DNA of 64,000 bases from Bacillota bacterium (GTDB lineage Bacteria; Bacillota; Clostridia; Christensenellales; SZUA-584): NCBI GenBank assembly GCA_023412005.1, contig JAEYOE010000026.1, forward strand, positions 27,748-91,747, given 5' to 3'. Under the pieces are notes generated by a model. It saw only the letters and a list, made by a program, of their open reading frames with translations. It ran no database searches and was not told the origin of the DNA. Below, piece by piece: positions 17,139-27,297 of the stretch (its first letter is position 1; each line of letters begins with the position of its first letter). Made by a program: the position numbers and the translations under genes.

Positions 17139-18071
17139 ATGGCTCATACAAGTGTGTTGCTGCACGAAACGGTGGATGCGCTGAATTTGCGCCCCGGCAT
17201 GACGGTTGTTGACGGAACGCTGGGCGGAGGCGGCCATTCTCTCGAGATTCTCAAAAGAATCACACCGGGCGGGCGGCTGATCGGTATCGACAAGGATACC
17301 TACGCGATTGAGCAGGCCAAGGAGCGCCTCAAAGATTACGCGGACGAAACGGTGTTCGTCCACAACGATTTTCGGGATATCGAAGACATACTGAGTATGC
17401 TTGATATAAATGGAATAGACGGAGCGGTGCTTGACCTGGGGGTCTCGTCGTTCCAGCTGGACCAATGTAACAGGGGGTTTTCATATCATTCAGAGTCAAG
17501 GCTTGATATGCGCATGAACAGAGAAGACTCGGCATGTGCCGCGGATATCTTAAGCAGCTATTCGCAGCAGGACCTTGAACGGATATTGCGGGATTATGGT
17601 GAGGAAAGATGGGCAGCCAGAATCGCTTCGTTCATTGTGAGGGAACGAAGCGACAAACCCATTGAAACCACCGGGCATCTCGTTGAGGTCATTAAGAAGG
17701 CGGTTCCGAGCGGCGCACGAAAAGACGGCCCGCATCCCGCGCGCCGAACGTTTCAGGCGCTGAGGATAGAGGTAAACGGAGAATTAGACGCAATAAAAAA
17801 AGCGCTGCTCCATTTCGTGCAGGCCATGAAGCCAAACGCCCGGATCGCCGTGATTACCTTTCACTCCCTGGAAGACCGAATTGTGAAACAGGAATTCAAG
17901 CGGTTCGAAAACCCGTGCGAATGCCCCAGTGAGTTTCCGGTTTGTGTATGCGGCAAGCAACCGCTTGGAAAAGTGGTTACAAAAAAACCGATATTGCCGT
18001 CGGCACAAGAGGTTGAGGAAAACAACCGGTCAAGAAGTGCCAAACTGCGCGTGTTTGAGGTGCGCGGATAG
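17139..18071 (+). CDS. rsmH: 16S rRNA (cytosine1402-N4)-methyltransferase
   Basis: The 310-residue protein is RsmH (MraW). HTSVLLHETVDAL and the SAM-binding loop VDGTLGGGGHSLEIL are at the N-terminus, GAVLDLGVSSFQLD follows, and the C-terminus has RIAVITFHSLEDRIVKQEF. It methylates N4 of C1402 in the decoding centre of 16S rRNA. It occupies the usual second position of the dcw cluster. Confidence 0.97.
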   Translation: MAHTSVLLHETVDALNLRPGMTVVDGTLGGGGHSLEILKRITPGGRLIGIDKDTYAIEQAKERLKDYADETVFVHNDFRDIEDILSMLDINGIDGAVLDLGVSSFQLDQCNRGFSYHSESRLDMRMNREDSACAADILSSYSQQDLERILRDYGEERWAARIASFIVRERSDKPIETTGHLVEVIKKAVPSGARKDGPHPARRTFQALRIEVNGELDAIKKALLHFVQAMKPNARIAVITFHSLEDRIVKQEFKRFENPCECPSEFPVCVCGKQPLGKVVTKKPILPSAQEVEENNRSRSAKLRVFEVRG

Positions 18072-18081
18072 GGAGTGCAGC

Positions 18082-18582
18082 ATGCAGTCAGCTCAAAGAA
18101 AATACGATTATGAAATAACACAATACCCTGCAGGAAAAAGAGTAGTCAAGATGCAGGGAAATGTCGCATATATTAATACCGATCCAACGAGGCATGAAGC
18201 AAGGCCGCGCCCGGCTCAGAAGATTCAAGTGGATCCCAAAAAAAAGAGCAAGGCACAGGCGGCGGCAAAGGCCAAAGAGCTATCGCAAAAACGCGAGCGC
18301 GTTCAGTCAAGAAAGAGCCTGATTTCCACACTGTTTGTCGTGTTTGTGGCGTTCTGTGCGTTATCACTGATGGTTGCACGTTACGCCGAGATCTGCACCA
18401 TTGGGGCGCGCAACAATGAGATCAAGGAAAACATTGAAGCGTTGGATGCCCAAATTGATCAGGTCTCACTCCAGATGGAGCTTAGCGACAACGTGGAAGT
18501 CGTCCAAAGCAAGGCGCAGAACGAACTGAAAATGGCTTATCCGCGTCAGGATCAAAAGATATTAATGAATATGAGCGGCTGA
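18082..18582 (+). CDS. FtsL/DivIC-like septum formation protein
   Basis: The protein has 166 residues: a long basic cytoplasmic tail rich in Lys/Ala/Gln, one transmembrane helix (about 79-99) and a short outer coiled coil (NNEIKENIEALDAQIDQVSLQMEL). This topology and its position between rsmH and the PBP gene fit FtsL, a bitopic divisome scaffold. Sequence conservation is weak in this family, so position carries most of the weight. The ATG at 18082 has GGGAG upstream; the in-frame start at 17929 lies inside rsmH. Its stop overlaps the next start (ATGA form). Confidence 0.85.
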   Translation: MQSAQRKYDYEITQYPAGKRVVKMQGNVAYINTDPTRHEARPRPAQKIQVDPKKKSKAQAAAKAKELSQKRERVQSRKSLISTLFVVFVAFCALSLMVARYAEICTIGARNNEIKENIEALDAQIDQVSLQMELSDNVEVVQSKAQNELKMAYPRQDQKILMNMSG

Positions 18583-20747
18583 TGACCAAGAAAATTAGCG
18601 ACAATAAAACAATCAGGAAGGAAGGCGGCAAAAGCACGCAGACCTCCCTGAAATCAAAAAAAAGACTGCTGTTTTTAATGACGGTGGTCGTCGTGCTGTT
18701 TACGGCCATTGCCGTGAAGATGGGGCTCATCATATTTGTGCAGGGAGACATGCTCCGGGAAAAGGCGCTCATTCAGCAAACCAGAGACTTGGTGGTCAGC
18801 GCCAAACGCGGCAGCATCGTTGATTGTAAAGGCAATGTGCTCGCACAGAGTGCCAACGCACAAACCGTGGTGCTGAGGCCCGCCGAGGTGAAGAAGGGCA
18901 ATCCGCAGGAAATATCGCGGGTGCTCGCCGAAAGGCTCGGGCTTAATTACGATGATGTTTTAAAGCTTGCAACCGACAGCAAAAAGTCGGAAGTGTGGCT
19001 GAAACGCCAGGTAGACAATGGTGTGGCGGACGAACTCAGAGAGCTGAGCCTGCCCGGTGTGTACTTTACAATCGATGTGAAACGGTATTATCCAAACGGG
19101 GCGTTCTTAACACAGACGCTCGGGTTTACATCGGTAGACGGCAACGGTTTGGAAGGGCTCGAAGCGTATTTTGATAAGTATCTGTCGGGGCAGAACGGCA
19201 AAATTGTCTCGGAAGCCGACAGAGACGGCCGGGCGGTACCGCTCGGAGAACAGGCATACATCGCGCCGATTGACGGCTATAACGTGGTGCTGACAGTTGA
19301 CGAAGTGATACAAAGCTTTCTTGAAAAATCGCTCGAGGAAGCCATGCTGCAGCAGAACGCCAAAGGCGCCTGGGGCATCGCGATGGACCCCAAAACGGGT
19401 GGCATACTCGCGCTTGGGAGCTATCCTGATTACGACCTGAACAGCCCGCCCCGAGATGATATGGAAAAGCTCACGGAGCTGTCGCGCAACAAGGTAATTA
19501 CCGACGTGTATGAGCCGGGCTCCACATTCAAAGCCGTCACCTGCGCTTCTGCTCTTGACAGCGGAAAGATAACAACAAGCAGCGAGTTTGACTGTTCGGG
19601 CAGTTATCCTGTGGACGGTCAGCCGATTAAATGCTGGCGGTACCCAAGGGGCCACAGCCATCAGGACCTTTATCAGGCGGTACAGAACTCGTGCAACGTG
19701 GCTTTCATGCAAATGGGCCTCGCGATGGGCACGGAAACGTTCTACAACTATATCTACAAGTTCGGCTTCGGCCAAAACACAGGGATCACATACCCTGCCG
19801 ATCAGGGCGGCATCGTCATGGCGGAGAAATATGTGCGAAACAGTGACCTCGCCCGAATTGCGTTCGGGCAATCTATAGCCGTAACACCATTGCAATTGAT
19901 CTCCTCATTCAGTGCGGTGGTGAACGGCGGTTTTTTATACAAACCGATGCTGGTGAAGGGTATTACGGACAGCAGCGGAAACTATATAAAAGAGTATGAG
20001 CCAAGCGTGGTGTCTCAGCCGATCACGGCGGAAACCTCCGCGACGATGTGCAGCATACTCGAAAGCGTTGTGTCGCAGGGAAGCGGCAAGAACGCCTACA
20101 TCCCCGGTTACCATGTGGGCGGAAAAACAGGCACGGCACAGAAATACGATGAGAATCATCAGGTGATGACGGGCAAGCATATCGCGTCCTTCATTGGCTT
20201 CGCGCCCGCGAACGACCCCAAAATCGTCGTGCTGATTATCGTGGATGAGCCGAATGTACCCATCGACTTCGGCAGCGTTGTGGCTGCGCCGTATGTCAAA
20301 AACGTGCTGAAGGATTCGCTGCAGTACATGGGCGTTGAGCCTGATTTAACGCAGGTGGCCGCTCCCGCGCAGCACCCTGTACCGAATCTGGTGGATCAGG
20401 ACGGTGTTGCGGCAGGGTTGGCGCTGGATGAACTGAATCTTAAGTACATCTATAACGGTACGGGCAATGTCACGAACATGCTGCCCGCGCCCGGTACGCT
20501 GGTAGACGAAGGCACCACGGTGTGTCTGTATATGTCGATACCGGATACCGATGATTTTACGGGCAAGATAGAAGTGCCGGATTTAACGGGCCTGACGATT
20601 ATGGAAGCGGCCCAGAGGCTGGAAGACTGCGGCCTGACGCTCGGGATAACGGGAACAGGCAAAGCCGTTTATCAGAATCCGGACAAAAAGACGCTTGTGG
20701 ATCCGGGAACCAAGATCATGGTACAGTTCTCCGAATCGACAAACTAA
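18582..20747 (+). CDS. Class B penicillin-binding protein with two PASTA domains (FtsI/SpoVD type)
   Basis: The 721-residue protein is a division transpeptidase that cross-links peptidoglycan at the septum. One transmembrane helix lies near residues 26-48 and a dimerisation domain follows. The transpeptidase motifs are S314-TFK317 in PGSTFK, S370-C-N and K515-T-G. Two PASTA domains (about 605-655 and 664-718; VPNLVDQDG and VPDLTGLT) close the protein. PASTA tails are found in Bacillota division PBPs and in SpoVD; the two cannot be separated from sequence alone. A terminator follows, so the first dcw transcript may end here. Confidence 0.93.
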   Translation: MTKKISDNKTIRKEGGKSTQTSLKSKKRLLFLMTVVVVLFTAIAVKMGLIIFVQGDMLREKALIQQTRDLVVSAKRGSIVDCKGNVLAQSANAQTVVLRPAEVKKGNPQEISRVLAERLGLNYDDVLKLATDSKKSEVWLKRQVDNGVADELRELSLPGVYFTIDVKRYYPNGAFLTQTLGFTSVDGNGLEGLEAYFDKYLSGQNGKIVSEADRDGRAVPLGEQAYIAPIDGYNVVLTVDEVIQSFLEKSLEEAMLQQNAKGAWGIAMDPKTGGILALGSYPDYDLNSPPRDDMEKLTELSRNKVITDVYEPGSTFKAVTCASALDSGKITTSSEFDCSGSYPVDGQPIKCWRYPRGHSHQDLYQAVQNSCNVAFMQMGLAMGTETFYNYIYKFGFGQNTGITYPADQGGIVMAEKYVRNSDLARIAFGQSIAVTPLQLISSFSAVVNGGFLYKPMLVKGITDSSGNYIKEYEPSVVSQPITAETSATMCSILESVVSQGSGKNAYIPGYHVGGKTGTAQKYDENHQVMTGKHIASFIGFAPANDPKIVVLIIVDEPNVPIDFGSVVAAPYVKNVLKDSLQYMGVEPDLTQVAAPAQHPVPNLVDQDGVAAGLALDELNLKYIYNGTGNVTNMLPAPGTLVDEGTTVCLYMSIPDTDDFTGKIEVPDLTGLTIMEAAQRLEDCGLTLGITGTGKAVYQNPDKKTLVDPGTKIMVQFSESTN

Positions 20748-20776
20748 TGAATAATAAACAACAACAGCCCCGAAGA

Positions 20777-20803
20777 GCGCCGCTTTTTGGGGCGGCGTTT
20801 TTT
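20777..20803 (+). terminator. Terminator after the PBP gene
   Basis: CGCCGC, an eight-base loop and GCGGCG followed by six T residues form a canonical Rho-independent terminator. Confidence 0.85.
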
Positions 20804-20808
20804 ATACG

Positions 20809-20836
20809 TTACATTCTTTCTGCATTGTGTTATAAT
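20809..20836 (+). promoter_or_regulatory. Promoter of murE
   Basis: TTACAT and a perfect TATAAT are separated by 16 bases, just after the terminator and about 68 bases upstream of the murE start. It splits the dcw cluster into two transcription units. Confidence 0.65.
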
Positions 20837-20903
20837 CCTTGCGGAATTGTAAAATGAGTGCCATCCGCAAAAGCTTTTTCAGGGTGGACGGGAGGACAAC
20901 TTA

Positions 20904-22346
20904 TTGAAGCTGGGAGAATTGTGCGGCCAAGGAATGCGGCTGGTGGGAGATGCGCAGACCGAAATTTCAAGCTTGGCATATGATTCGAGAAAGGTGTGCA
21001 GCGGGGCGCTCTTTTTCTGTATCAGCGGATACAAAACTGACGGGCACAGCTACGCGCAATCGGCCATAGACAACGGCGCGGCAGCGCTGATGGTGACACG
21101 GCCTTTGGATGTTAGTGTGCCGCAGATCGTGGTGGCCGACGCTAGGCTCGCCATGGCAGCCCTGTCACGGGAATTTTACGGCAGACCGGATGCTGAGCTT
21201 AAGATGATCGGCATAACGGGCACAAAGGGCAAAACAACAACAACTTATATGATCAAATCTGTGCTGGAGGCCGCCGGTAAAAAAATGGGGCTGATCGGCA
21301 CAATTATCAACATGATCGGCACGAAGGAACTGCATACTGACCGGACAACGCCCGAATCGCCCGATCTGTTTGCACTGCTGCGGCAGATGGCAGATGAAAA
21401 GTGCGATGCGGTGGTGATGGAGGTATCGTCTCATTCGCTGTATCTGGGGCGTGTGGCGGGCATTACATTCGATGTGGGCGTGTTCACCAACATGTCGCGC
21501 GATCATCTTGATTTTCACGAAACGTTTGAAAACTATATGGCGGCCAAAAAGCTGCTGTTTCATATGACGCAGCGCGCGGCCGTGAACGCGGATGATAAGG
21601 CCTCAGCGTTTATGATGGATGGTATCAATATCGATTGGCTGACTTACGGCATTAAAGAAAAAGCAAACGTGTATGCAAAAAACATTGAGATCACACCCAA
21701 GGGTGTCAGCTTTGATTTATGCAGCGTTCGGAGCATGATACCGCTTAATCTTAACATACCGGGCATATTCAGCGTTTACAACGCGCTGTCGGCAGCATCG
21801 GCCTGCCTGCAGCTCGGTATCGGCATTGAAACAATCAAAACAGGCCTTGAAGCCATGCCGCGCGTGGCCGGGCGTTTTGAAGTGCTGGATACCGGCCATC
21901 TTCCATTTACAATGATACTCGATTATGCACACACACCTGACAGCCTTGAGAATACGTTGTTAACAGTGAAAGGATTTGCGCGCGGGCGTATCATCACTGT
22001 GTTCGGCTGCGGGGGCGACCGCGACCGCGGCAAGCGGCCCATGATGGGCGAAATCGCGGGACGGCTGTCAACGTTTACGATAATCACATCGGACAATCCG
22101 CGTACGGAAAATCCGTTTGATATTATCTCTGAAATTGAAGCGGGCATTCAAAAAACGAATTGCGAATTTATCAGCATTGAGAACCGCCGCGAAGCCATAC
22201 GTTATGCCATACAGAACGCAAATCCGGATGACATCATCGTGCTGGCGGGTAAGGGGCATGAAACTTATCAGGAGATCAATGGTGTTCAGTATCCTTTTGA
22301 CGAAAAAGTCGTCGTCAAAGAGCTGCTGGAAGAAAACCTGAAATAA
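20904..22346 (+). CDS. murE: UDP-MurNAc-tripeptide ligase
   Basis: The protein has 480 residues. MurE adds the third amino acid of the peptidoglycan stem. The N-terminal domain has AYDSRKVCSGALFFCISG, the ATP site is GITGTKGKTTT, and the C-terminal domain contains SDNPRTENP. The DNPR motif marks enzymes that use meso-diaminopimelate rather than lysine, so the wall is probably mDAP-type. The TTG start has GGAGG eight bases upstream. murF, its usual neighbour, is absent; mraY follows after 31 bases. Confidence 0.95.
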   Translation: MKLGELCGQGMRLVGDAQTEISSLAYDSRKVCSGALFFCISGYKTDGHSYAQSAIDNGAAALMVTRPLDVSVPQIVVADARLAMAALSREFYGRPDAELKMIGITGTKGKTTTTYMIKSVLEAAGKKMGLIGTIINMIGTKELHTDRTTPESPDLFALLRQMADEKCDAVVMEVSSHSLYLGRVAGITFDVGVFTNMSRDHLDFHETFENYMAAKKLLFHMTQRAAVNADDKASAFMMDGINIDWLTYGIKEKANVYAKNIEITPKGVSFDLCSVRSMIPLNLNIPGIFSVYNALSAASACLQLGIGIETIKTGLEAMPRVAGRFEVLDTGHLPFTMILDYAHTPDSLENTLLTVKGFARGRIITVFGCGGDRDRGKRPMMGEIAGRLSTFTIITSDNPRTENPFDIISEIEAGIQKTNCEFISIENRREAIRYAIQNANPDDIIVLAGKGHETYQEINGVQYPFDEKVVVKELLEENLK

Positions 22347-22377
22347 TTTTTCAAAGATATACGGGAGATAAGGCGAT

Positions 22378-23376
22378 ATGGATATCATCATTTACTCGGT
22401 GCTGACTGCGTTTTTTGTGGCTCTGGCAGCGGGATACGTCGGCGTGCCGCTGCTGAAACGTCTCAAATTCGGGCAGCAGATCAGGGATGACGGCCCAAAA
22501 ACACATTTCACCAAGGCGGGAACGCCCACAATGGGCGGCATTATTATACTGATCGGCCTGATTGCGGCCTCGTTGATTTTTGCTCGGAGCAGCTTTGATT
22601 ACATGTGGTTTGCACTCGGCGTGACGCTCGGATTCGGGCTGATCGGCCTGATGGACGACCTTATTATCGTGCTGAAAAAGCGATCGCTCGGCCTTAAAGC
22701 CTATCAAAAAATTATCGGTCAGCTCGGTATCGCACTGATCGTCGCGTTCTTTGCATATAACAACCCGGCAATAGGTTCCAAGCTGATTGTGCCGTTCGTC
22801 GGCGTGGAATGGGACCTTGGCGTTTGGTACATTCCGTTTACCGTGATTGTGGTGGTGCTGATTGTGAATAGTGTGAACTTGACCGACGGCCTTGACGGGC
22901 TTGCCTCAGGTGTGGTGCTGATCAACACAGCAACATATGCGCTGATTTTCTGCGGCATATGCGAGTGGTATACGCTAAGCGGCATGACGCTTGCCGCGGC
23001 TGGCACGAGCAACATGATGGTATTTGCGGCTGCTGTTACGGGTGCATGCCTTGGGTTCCTGCGGTTCAACACATACCCGGCGAAGGTGTTCATGGGCGAT
23101 ACGGGATCACTCGCGCTCGGCGGCGCGGTGGCGGTAATCGGTGTGGTGTCGCGACTGCAATTGCTGATGGCCATCACAGGCTTTTTGGTGCTGATGTCCG
23201 CCATCTCTGTGATTTTACAGGTGGGGTCTTTCAAAACGCGCAAGAAGCGCATTTTCAAAATGGCACCGCTGCATCATCATTTTGAGCTTAAAGGCATACC
23301 TGAAACGAGAATCGTCGCCTTTTACTATATGATTACGATTATCCTGTGTCTCGTCGGTATTCTCGCGATCAATTAG
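22378..23376 (+). CDS. mraY: Phospho-N-acetylmuramoyl-pentapeptide transferase
   Basis: The protein has 332 residues and about ten transmembrane helices. MraY transfers phospho-MurNAc-pentapeptide to undecaprenyl phosphate, making lipid I. Family motifs visible are GTPTMGGIIIL, the aspartate pair in GLMDDL, NLTDGLDGLA, FMGDTGSLALGG and the HHHFE segment APLHHHFELKG. GGGAG precedes the ATG. It is the only membrane step of lipid I/II synthesis in the window, since murG is missing. Confidence 0.97.
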   Translation: MDIIIYSVLTAFFVALAAGYVGVPLLKRLKFGQQIRDDGPKTHFTKAGTPTMGGIIILIGLIAASLIFARSSFDYMWFALGVTLGFGLIGLMDDLIIVLKKRSLGLKAYQKIIGQLGIALIVAFFAYNNPAIGSKLIVPFVGVEWDLGVWYIPFTVIVVVLIVNSVNLTDGLDGLASGVVLINTATYALIFCGICEWYTLSGMTLAAAGTSNMMVFAAAVTGACLGFLRFNTYPAKVFMGDTGSLALGGAVAVIGVVSRLQLLMAITGFLVLMSAISVILQVGSFKTRKKRIFKMAPLHHHFELKGIPETRIVAFYYMITIILCLVGILAIN

Positions 23377-23384
23377 GGGGAAGC

Positions 23385-24737
23385 ATGGATTACAAAGGAA
23401 AAAAAGTGATGGTGGTGGGCATGGCCAAAAGCGGCCTTGCCAGCGCGCGGCTGCTGCTGGATGTGGGCGCGCAGATTGTGCTTTACGACATGAAAACGGA
23501 GGATCAGTTTCCTGAAGGAACATTCGATGCATTCACAGGATGTGCTGAGCTTGCGCTCGGCACGGATGCGGAGGCCGTGGCGAAGCGCTGTGATGCGCTT
23601 GTGTTAAGCCCCGGTGTGCCCACCAACTTAAGCTTCATCACACAAGCAAAAAACGACGGCAAGCCGGTTATTGGCGAGATAGAACTCGGTTTCTTGTATT
23701 CGCAGGCCGAATTCGTGGCCATTACGGGCACCAACGGCAAAACCACAACCACGGCGCTGACCGGCGAGATATTCAAAAACGCTGGGTTTGTGACGCATGT
23801 GCTGGGCAATATCGGCATACCGATTGCGGGTGAGGCGCTGAAAACAAAAAAGGGAGACGTTGTGGTGGCGGAAACGGCGGCGTTGCAGCTCGATACCATC
23901 GATGCATACCGTCCGCATGCGTGCACGGTGCTGAACGTGACTGAAGACCATTTAAACCGCTACATCACCATGGAGAACTACACGGCGGTCAAGGAGCTGA
24001 TTTTCAAGAACCAGACGCCGGACGATTATTGTGTGCTCAATTACGATAACGACATCACCCGGGGCATGGCAGGCAGACAAAAATCTAAAGTAATTTGGTT
24101 TTCGCGGAAAGTTCCGCTGCAAAGCGGCGTATTTATAGATGATGGGCGTATTGTGAGCCGCGAGGCAGATGGTGATCATGTGATTTGCCTGCCGCAGGAA
24201 ATTATAATACCCGGGACTCACAACCTCGAAAATGCACTTGCGGCAACGGCGCTTGCCCGCTGCTACGGCATTGCCGAAAGCGTCATCCGCGAAACACTGA
24301 TGACGTTCCCGGGCGTGGAGCACAGAATTGAGTTTGTGCGTGAGCTGAACGGGGTGCGCTATATTAACGACAGCAAGGGAACCAACCCGGATGCCACAGA
24401 AAAGGCAGCCGAAGCGATGACGCGGCCCACCGTGCTGATACTCGGGGGCTACGATAAGAAAAATAGCTTTTTATCACTGTTTAAAGGGTTCGGCCCGCTC
24501 ATCAGGCACGTTGTCGCCATTGGGGCAACCCGTGAAAAGATACTGGCCGATGCCAAGGAAGCCGGGTTTAACAGCATCAGTACGGCAGACAGCTTTGAAG
24601 AAGCGGTCAACAAAGCGCGCGCTCTTGCGACGGATGGATGGAACGTGCTGCTGTCTCCCGCGTGTGCCAGCTATGATATGTTCAGAGATTTCGAACAGAG
24701 AGGAAGCGTTTTTAAAGACATCGTCAATGCGTTTTAG
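23385..24737 (+). CDS. murD: UDP-MurNAc-L-alanine:D-glutamate ligase
   Basis: The 450-residue protein is MurD. The ATP loop is ITGTNGKTTTTAL, the N-terminal nucleotide-binding fold is VMVVGMAKSGLASARLL, and NDSKGTNPDAT and LLSPACASYDMFRDFEQRG mark the C-terminal domain. It adds D-glutamate to UDP-MurNAc-L-Ala in the cytoplasm. The ATG at 23385, eight bases after mraY, has GGGGG just upstream; the in-frame ATG-like start at 23346 lies inside mraY. Confidence 0.97.
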   Translation: MDYKGKKVMVVGMAKSGLASARLLLDVGAQIVLYDMKTEDQFPEGTFDAFTGCAELALGTDAEAVAKRCDALVLSPGVPTNLSFITQAKNDGKPVIGEIELGFLYSQAEFVAITGTNGKTTTTALTGEIFKNAGFVTHVLGNIGIPIAGEALKTKKGDVVVAETAALQLDTIDAYRPHACTVLNVTEDHLNRYITMENYTAVKELIFKNQTPDDYCVLNYDNDITRGMAGRQKSKVIWFSRKVPLQSGVFIDDGRIVSREADGDHVICLPQEIIIPGTHNLENALAATALARCYGIAESVIRETLMTFPGVEHRIEFVRELNGVRYINDSKGTNPDATEKAAEAMTRPTVLILGGYDKKNSFLSLFKGFGPLIRHVVAIGATREKILADAKEAGFNSISTADSFEEAVNKARALATDGWNVLLSPACASYDMFRDFEQRGSVFKDIVNAF

Positions 24738-24745
24738 GGGGGAAC

Positions 24746-25852
24746 ATGGCCAAACGATCCATTGATTATCCGCTTTTGATTGTGACGATGATACTCGTGA
24801 TGTTTGGCATTTTGATGGTTTTCAGCGCGAGCTATTATTACGCGGAAAACAGTTCAAACACACAGAATGATGCGCTGTTTTATTTTTGGAAGCAAATCAG
24901 CGGTGCGGCGATAGGCCTTGTGGCCATGATCGCCTGCATGCTATTTGATTATAACAAGCTTAAAAAATTACGTTTCGTGATACTCGGCATCGGCTTGCTG
25001 CTGATGCTGCTTGTGTTTGTGCCCGGCATCGGCATTGAAAGAAACGGTTCGCGCCGATGGGTCAATCTGGTTGTGCTCGATTTGCAGTCCATCGAGGTTT
25101 TAAAGTTTGCGATCATTGTTTTCATGGCAGCGGGCATCTCCATTAACCAAGAAAAGATGCGTCAATTCAAGTACGGTATGCTGCCATACATTGTGCTGCT
25201 GCTGATTGCCGCAGGGTTGCTTGCGCTGCAGCCCAATTTCAGCGCGGTGGTGACGCTGGCACTGGTGATGTTTGTAATGATGCTGGTGGGCGGAGCAAAT
25301 TTGACGCATTTTGGAATCATGGGGGCTATCGGCATCGGCGGCGGCGCGGTCATGATGATTGCGGAGCCGTATCGTATGTCTCGAATCTTCGCGTTTTTAG
25401 ACCCATGGAAGTTCTCCGACAAAGAAAGCTACCAGCTTGTCCAATCGCTGTATTCCATCGGCTCGGGCGGTTTTTTCGGCCTCGGGCTCGGAAATTCGCG
25501 TCAGAAATATTTGTATCTGCCATATATGGAGTCGGACTGCATATTTGCGATCATCGTTGAAGAGCTTGGCTTTTTCGGCGGCATACTGCTGCTTGCGGCT
25601 TTCGGCATACTGATATGGCGCGGTGTCCGCATCGCGCTGCGCGCACCGAATATGTTCGGCACCATGCTCGCAACGGGAATCACGGCGCTGATTGCAATTC
25701 AGGTTATTATTAATGTCGGCGTGGTGACAGGCCTCGTACCGCCCACCGGCGTGGTGCTGCCTTTTATCAGTGCGGGGCGCACGTCACTCATCATATTTAT
25801 GGCCTGTATCGGTGTGTTGCTTAACATATCAAAACAGTCGCATACCGCTTAA
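24746..25852 (+). CDS. ftsW: SEDS peptidoglycan glycosyltransferase FtsW
   Basis: The protein has 368 residues with about ten transmembrane helices. SEDS-family motifs include GILMVFSAS near the N-terminus, GIERNGSRRWVNL, PEVLKF-like SIEVLKFAI, and GLVPPTGVVLPFISAGRTSLI. It polymerises glycan strands at the septum together with the class B PBP. SpoVE is a close paralogue in spore formers, so the name rests on position between murD and murA. GGGG lies upstream of the ATG. Confidence 0.93.
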   Translation: MAKRSIDYPLLIVTMILVMFGILMVFSASYYYAENSSNTQNDALFYFWKQISGAAIGLVAMIACMLFDYNKLKKLRFVILGIGLLLMLLVFVPGIGIERNGSRRWVNLVVLDLQSIEVLKFAIIVFMAAGISINQEKMRQFKYGMLPYIVLLLIAAGLLALQPNFSAVVTLALVMFVMMLVGGANLTHFGIMGAIGIGGGAVMMIAEPYRMSRIFAFLDPWKFSDKESYQLVQSLYSIGSGGFFGLGLGNSRQKYLYLPYMESDCIFAIIVEELGFFGGILLLAAFGILIWRGVRIALRAPNMFGTMLATGITALIAIQVIINVGVVTGLVPPTGVVLPFISAGRTSLIIFMACIGVLLNISKQSHTA

Positions 25853-25918
25853 AAGCACCAAATGGCCTTGCCGGCATAAGATATTATTATGTGACAGACG
25901 ATATGCAGGGAGGCCGTT

Positions 25919-27172
25919 ATGGCAAAATTGATTATAAAAGGCGGATCAAGGCTGGAAGGCGAGATCGCAGTTCAGGGTGCGAAAAACGCTGCGCTTCCTG
26001 TTTTTGCAGCCGCTTTGCTGACCGAAGAACCGGTCATCATATATAATTGGCCGGCAATTTCAGATGTGTATTATATGCTTTCGATACTCGAACATATCGG
26101 GGCGTATGTGGCTTTTGAGAAAGACCGCCTGGTCATTGATACACGCCGGGCATTGCGCTGGGAAATGCCTGACAGGCTGGCAAAAGAGATTCGCTCATCG
26201 ATATTTATGATGGGGCCGATACTTGCACGTTTTCGCATGGCTCGCTTTACTTATCCGGGCGGATGCGAAATTGGAAGCCGGCCGATTGATTTGCATTTGA
26301 GAGGCCTTCGATGCCTCGGCGTTAATGTAACCGAAGCGGGCGGTCACATCATGTGTGAGGGCAAAAAGCTCAAGGGCGGCGATGTGCATCTTGATTACCC
26401 GAGTGTGGGGGCAACGGAGAACTTGATGATGGCAGCCGCGCTCGCGCCCGGCAGTACAATCATCAGAAATGCCGCGCGAGAGCCGGAAATTGTTGAGCTG
26501 CAAAACGTCATCAATCAAATGGGCGGCAACGTGAGCGGGGCTGGGACGAGCACAGTGAGCATTGAGGGCAAAAACCGTTTGAACGGATTTTCATACACAT
26601 GTATGCCAGACAGAATTGTGGCCGGAACATTTATGGTGGCAGCGGTGGTAACGAACGGAAAAATAACGGTTAGAAATGTGGTGCCGGAGCATCTGTTTTC
26701 TATAACAGCCAAGCTGAAGGAAGCGGGTGCGAAGGTGGATATCTACGATAATGCGATTACGGTGACGGGGCAGGGGCGCCCGAAAGAGATGCATCTGATT
26801 GAAACAGGACCGTATCCCGGGTTCCCCACGGATATGCAGGCGCAAATGTGCACGGCGGCCTGCATTGCCAAAGGAACCAGCATCATTGTTGAAAGCGTGT
26901 TCGACAACCGGTTTAAACACGTGGCGGAGCTGCAGCGGATGGGGGCCAATATTGTGATAAAAAATAACGTTGCCGTTATTAAAGGCGTGGAAAGGCTGCA
27001 CGCCGCTGAGGTGACGGCGATGGATCTGCGCGGCGGCGCGGCGCTGGTGCTTGCGGGGCTATGTGCCGACGGCACCACGGTGGTGGAACAGGCGAAAATT
27101 CTCGACAGAGGGTATGAAACGTTTGAATCGGAGATGAATCTGCTCGGGGCTGATATCAAAAGAGAGGAATGA
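25919..27172 (+). CDS. murA: UDP-N-acetylglucosamine 1-carboxyvinyltransferase
   Basis: The 417-residue protein is MurA, the first committed enzyme of peptidoglycan synthesis, which adds enolpyruvate from PEP. The N-terminal GAKNAALPVFAAALL, the catalytic loop YPGGCEIGSRPIDLHL with Cys116 (the fosfomycin target), and LDRGYETFE with DLRGGAALVLAGL near the C-terminus are all present. GGGAGG precedes the ATG. It sits where murG/murC/murB are often found. Confidence 0.97.
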   Translation: MAKLIIKGGSRLEGEIAVQGAKNAALPVFAAALLTEEPVIIYNWPAISDVYYMLSILEHIGAYVAFEKDRLVIDTRRALRWEMPDRLAKEIRSSIFMMGPILARFRMARFTYPGGCEIGSRPIDLHLRGLRCLGVNVTEAGGHIMCEGKKLKGGDVHLDYPSVGATENLMMAAALAPGSTIIRNAAREPEIVELQNVINQMGGNVSGAGTSTVSIEGKNRLNGFSYTCMPDRIVAGTFMVAAVVTNGKITVRNVVPEHLFSITAKLKEAGAKVDIYDNAITVTGQGRPKEMHLIETGPYPGFPTDMQAQMCTAACIAKGTSIIVESVFDNRFKHVAELQRMGANIVIKNNVAVIKGVERLHAAEVTAMDLRGGAALVLAGLCADGTTVVEQAKILDRGYETFESEMNLLGADIKREE

Positions 27173-27261
27173 ACGAGCTTTTGAGGAAACAATTCTGTCC
27201 AAAATATTCGTTTATATATGAAATGATCTTTATTCAGAGTAAATACTAAATCTTCTTTCTT

Positions 27262-27297
27262 TTCAAAACCGCGTTATGATATTTTCGCGGTTTTGAA
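27262..27297. terminator. Bidirectional-type terminator after murA
   Basis: TTCAAAACCGCG and CGCGGTTTTGAA form a perfect 12-pair stem around a 12-base loop, with A and T runs inside the arms. It ends the murE-murA unit. It opens an AT-rich 425-base gap (27173-27597) that holds no supportable gene except the leader of ftsQ. Confidence 0.75.
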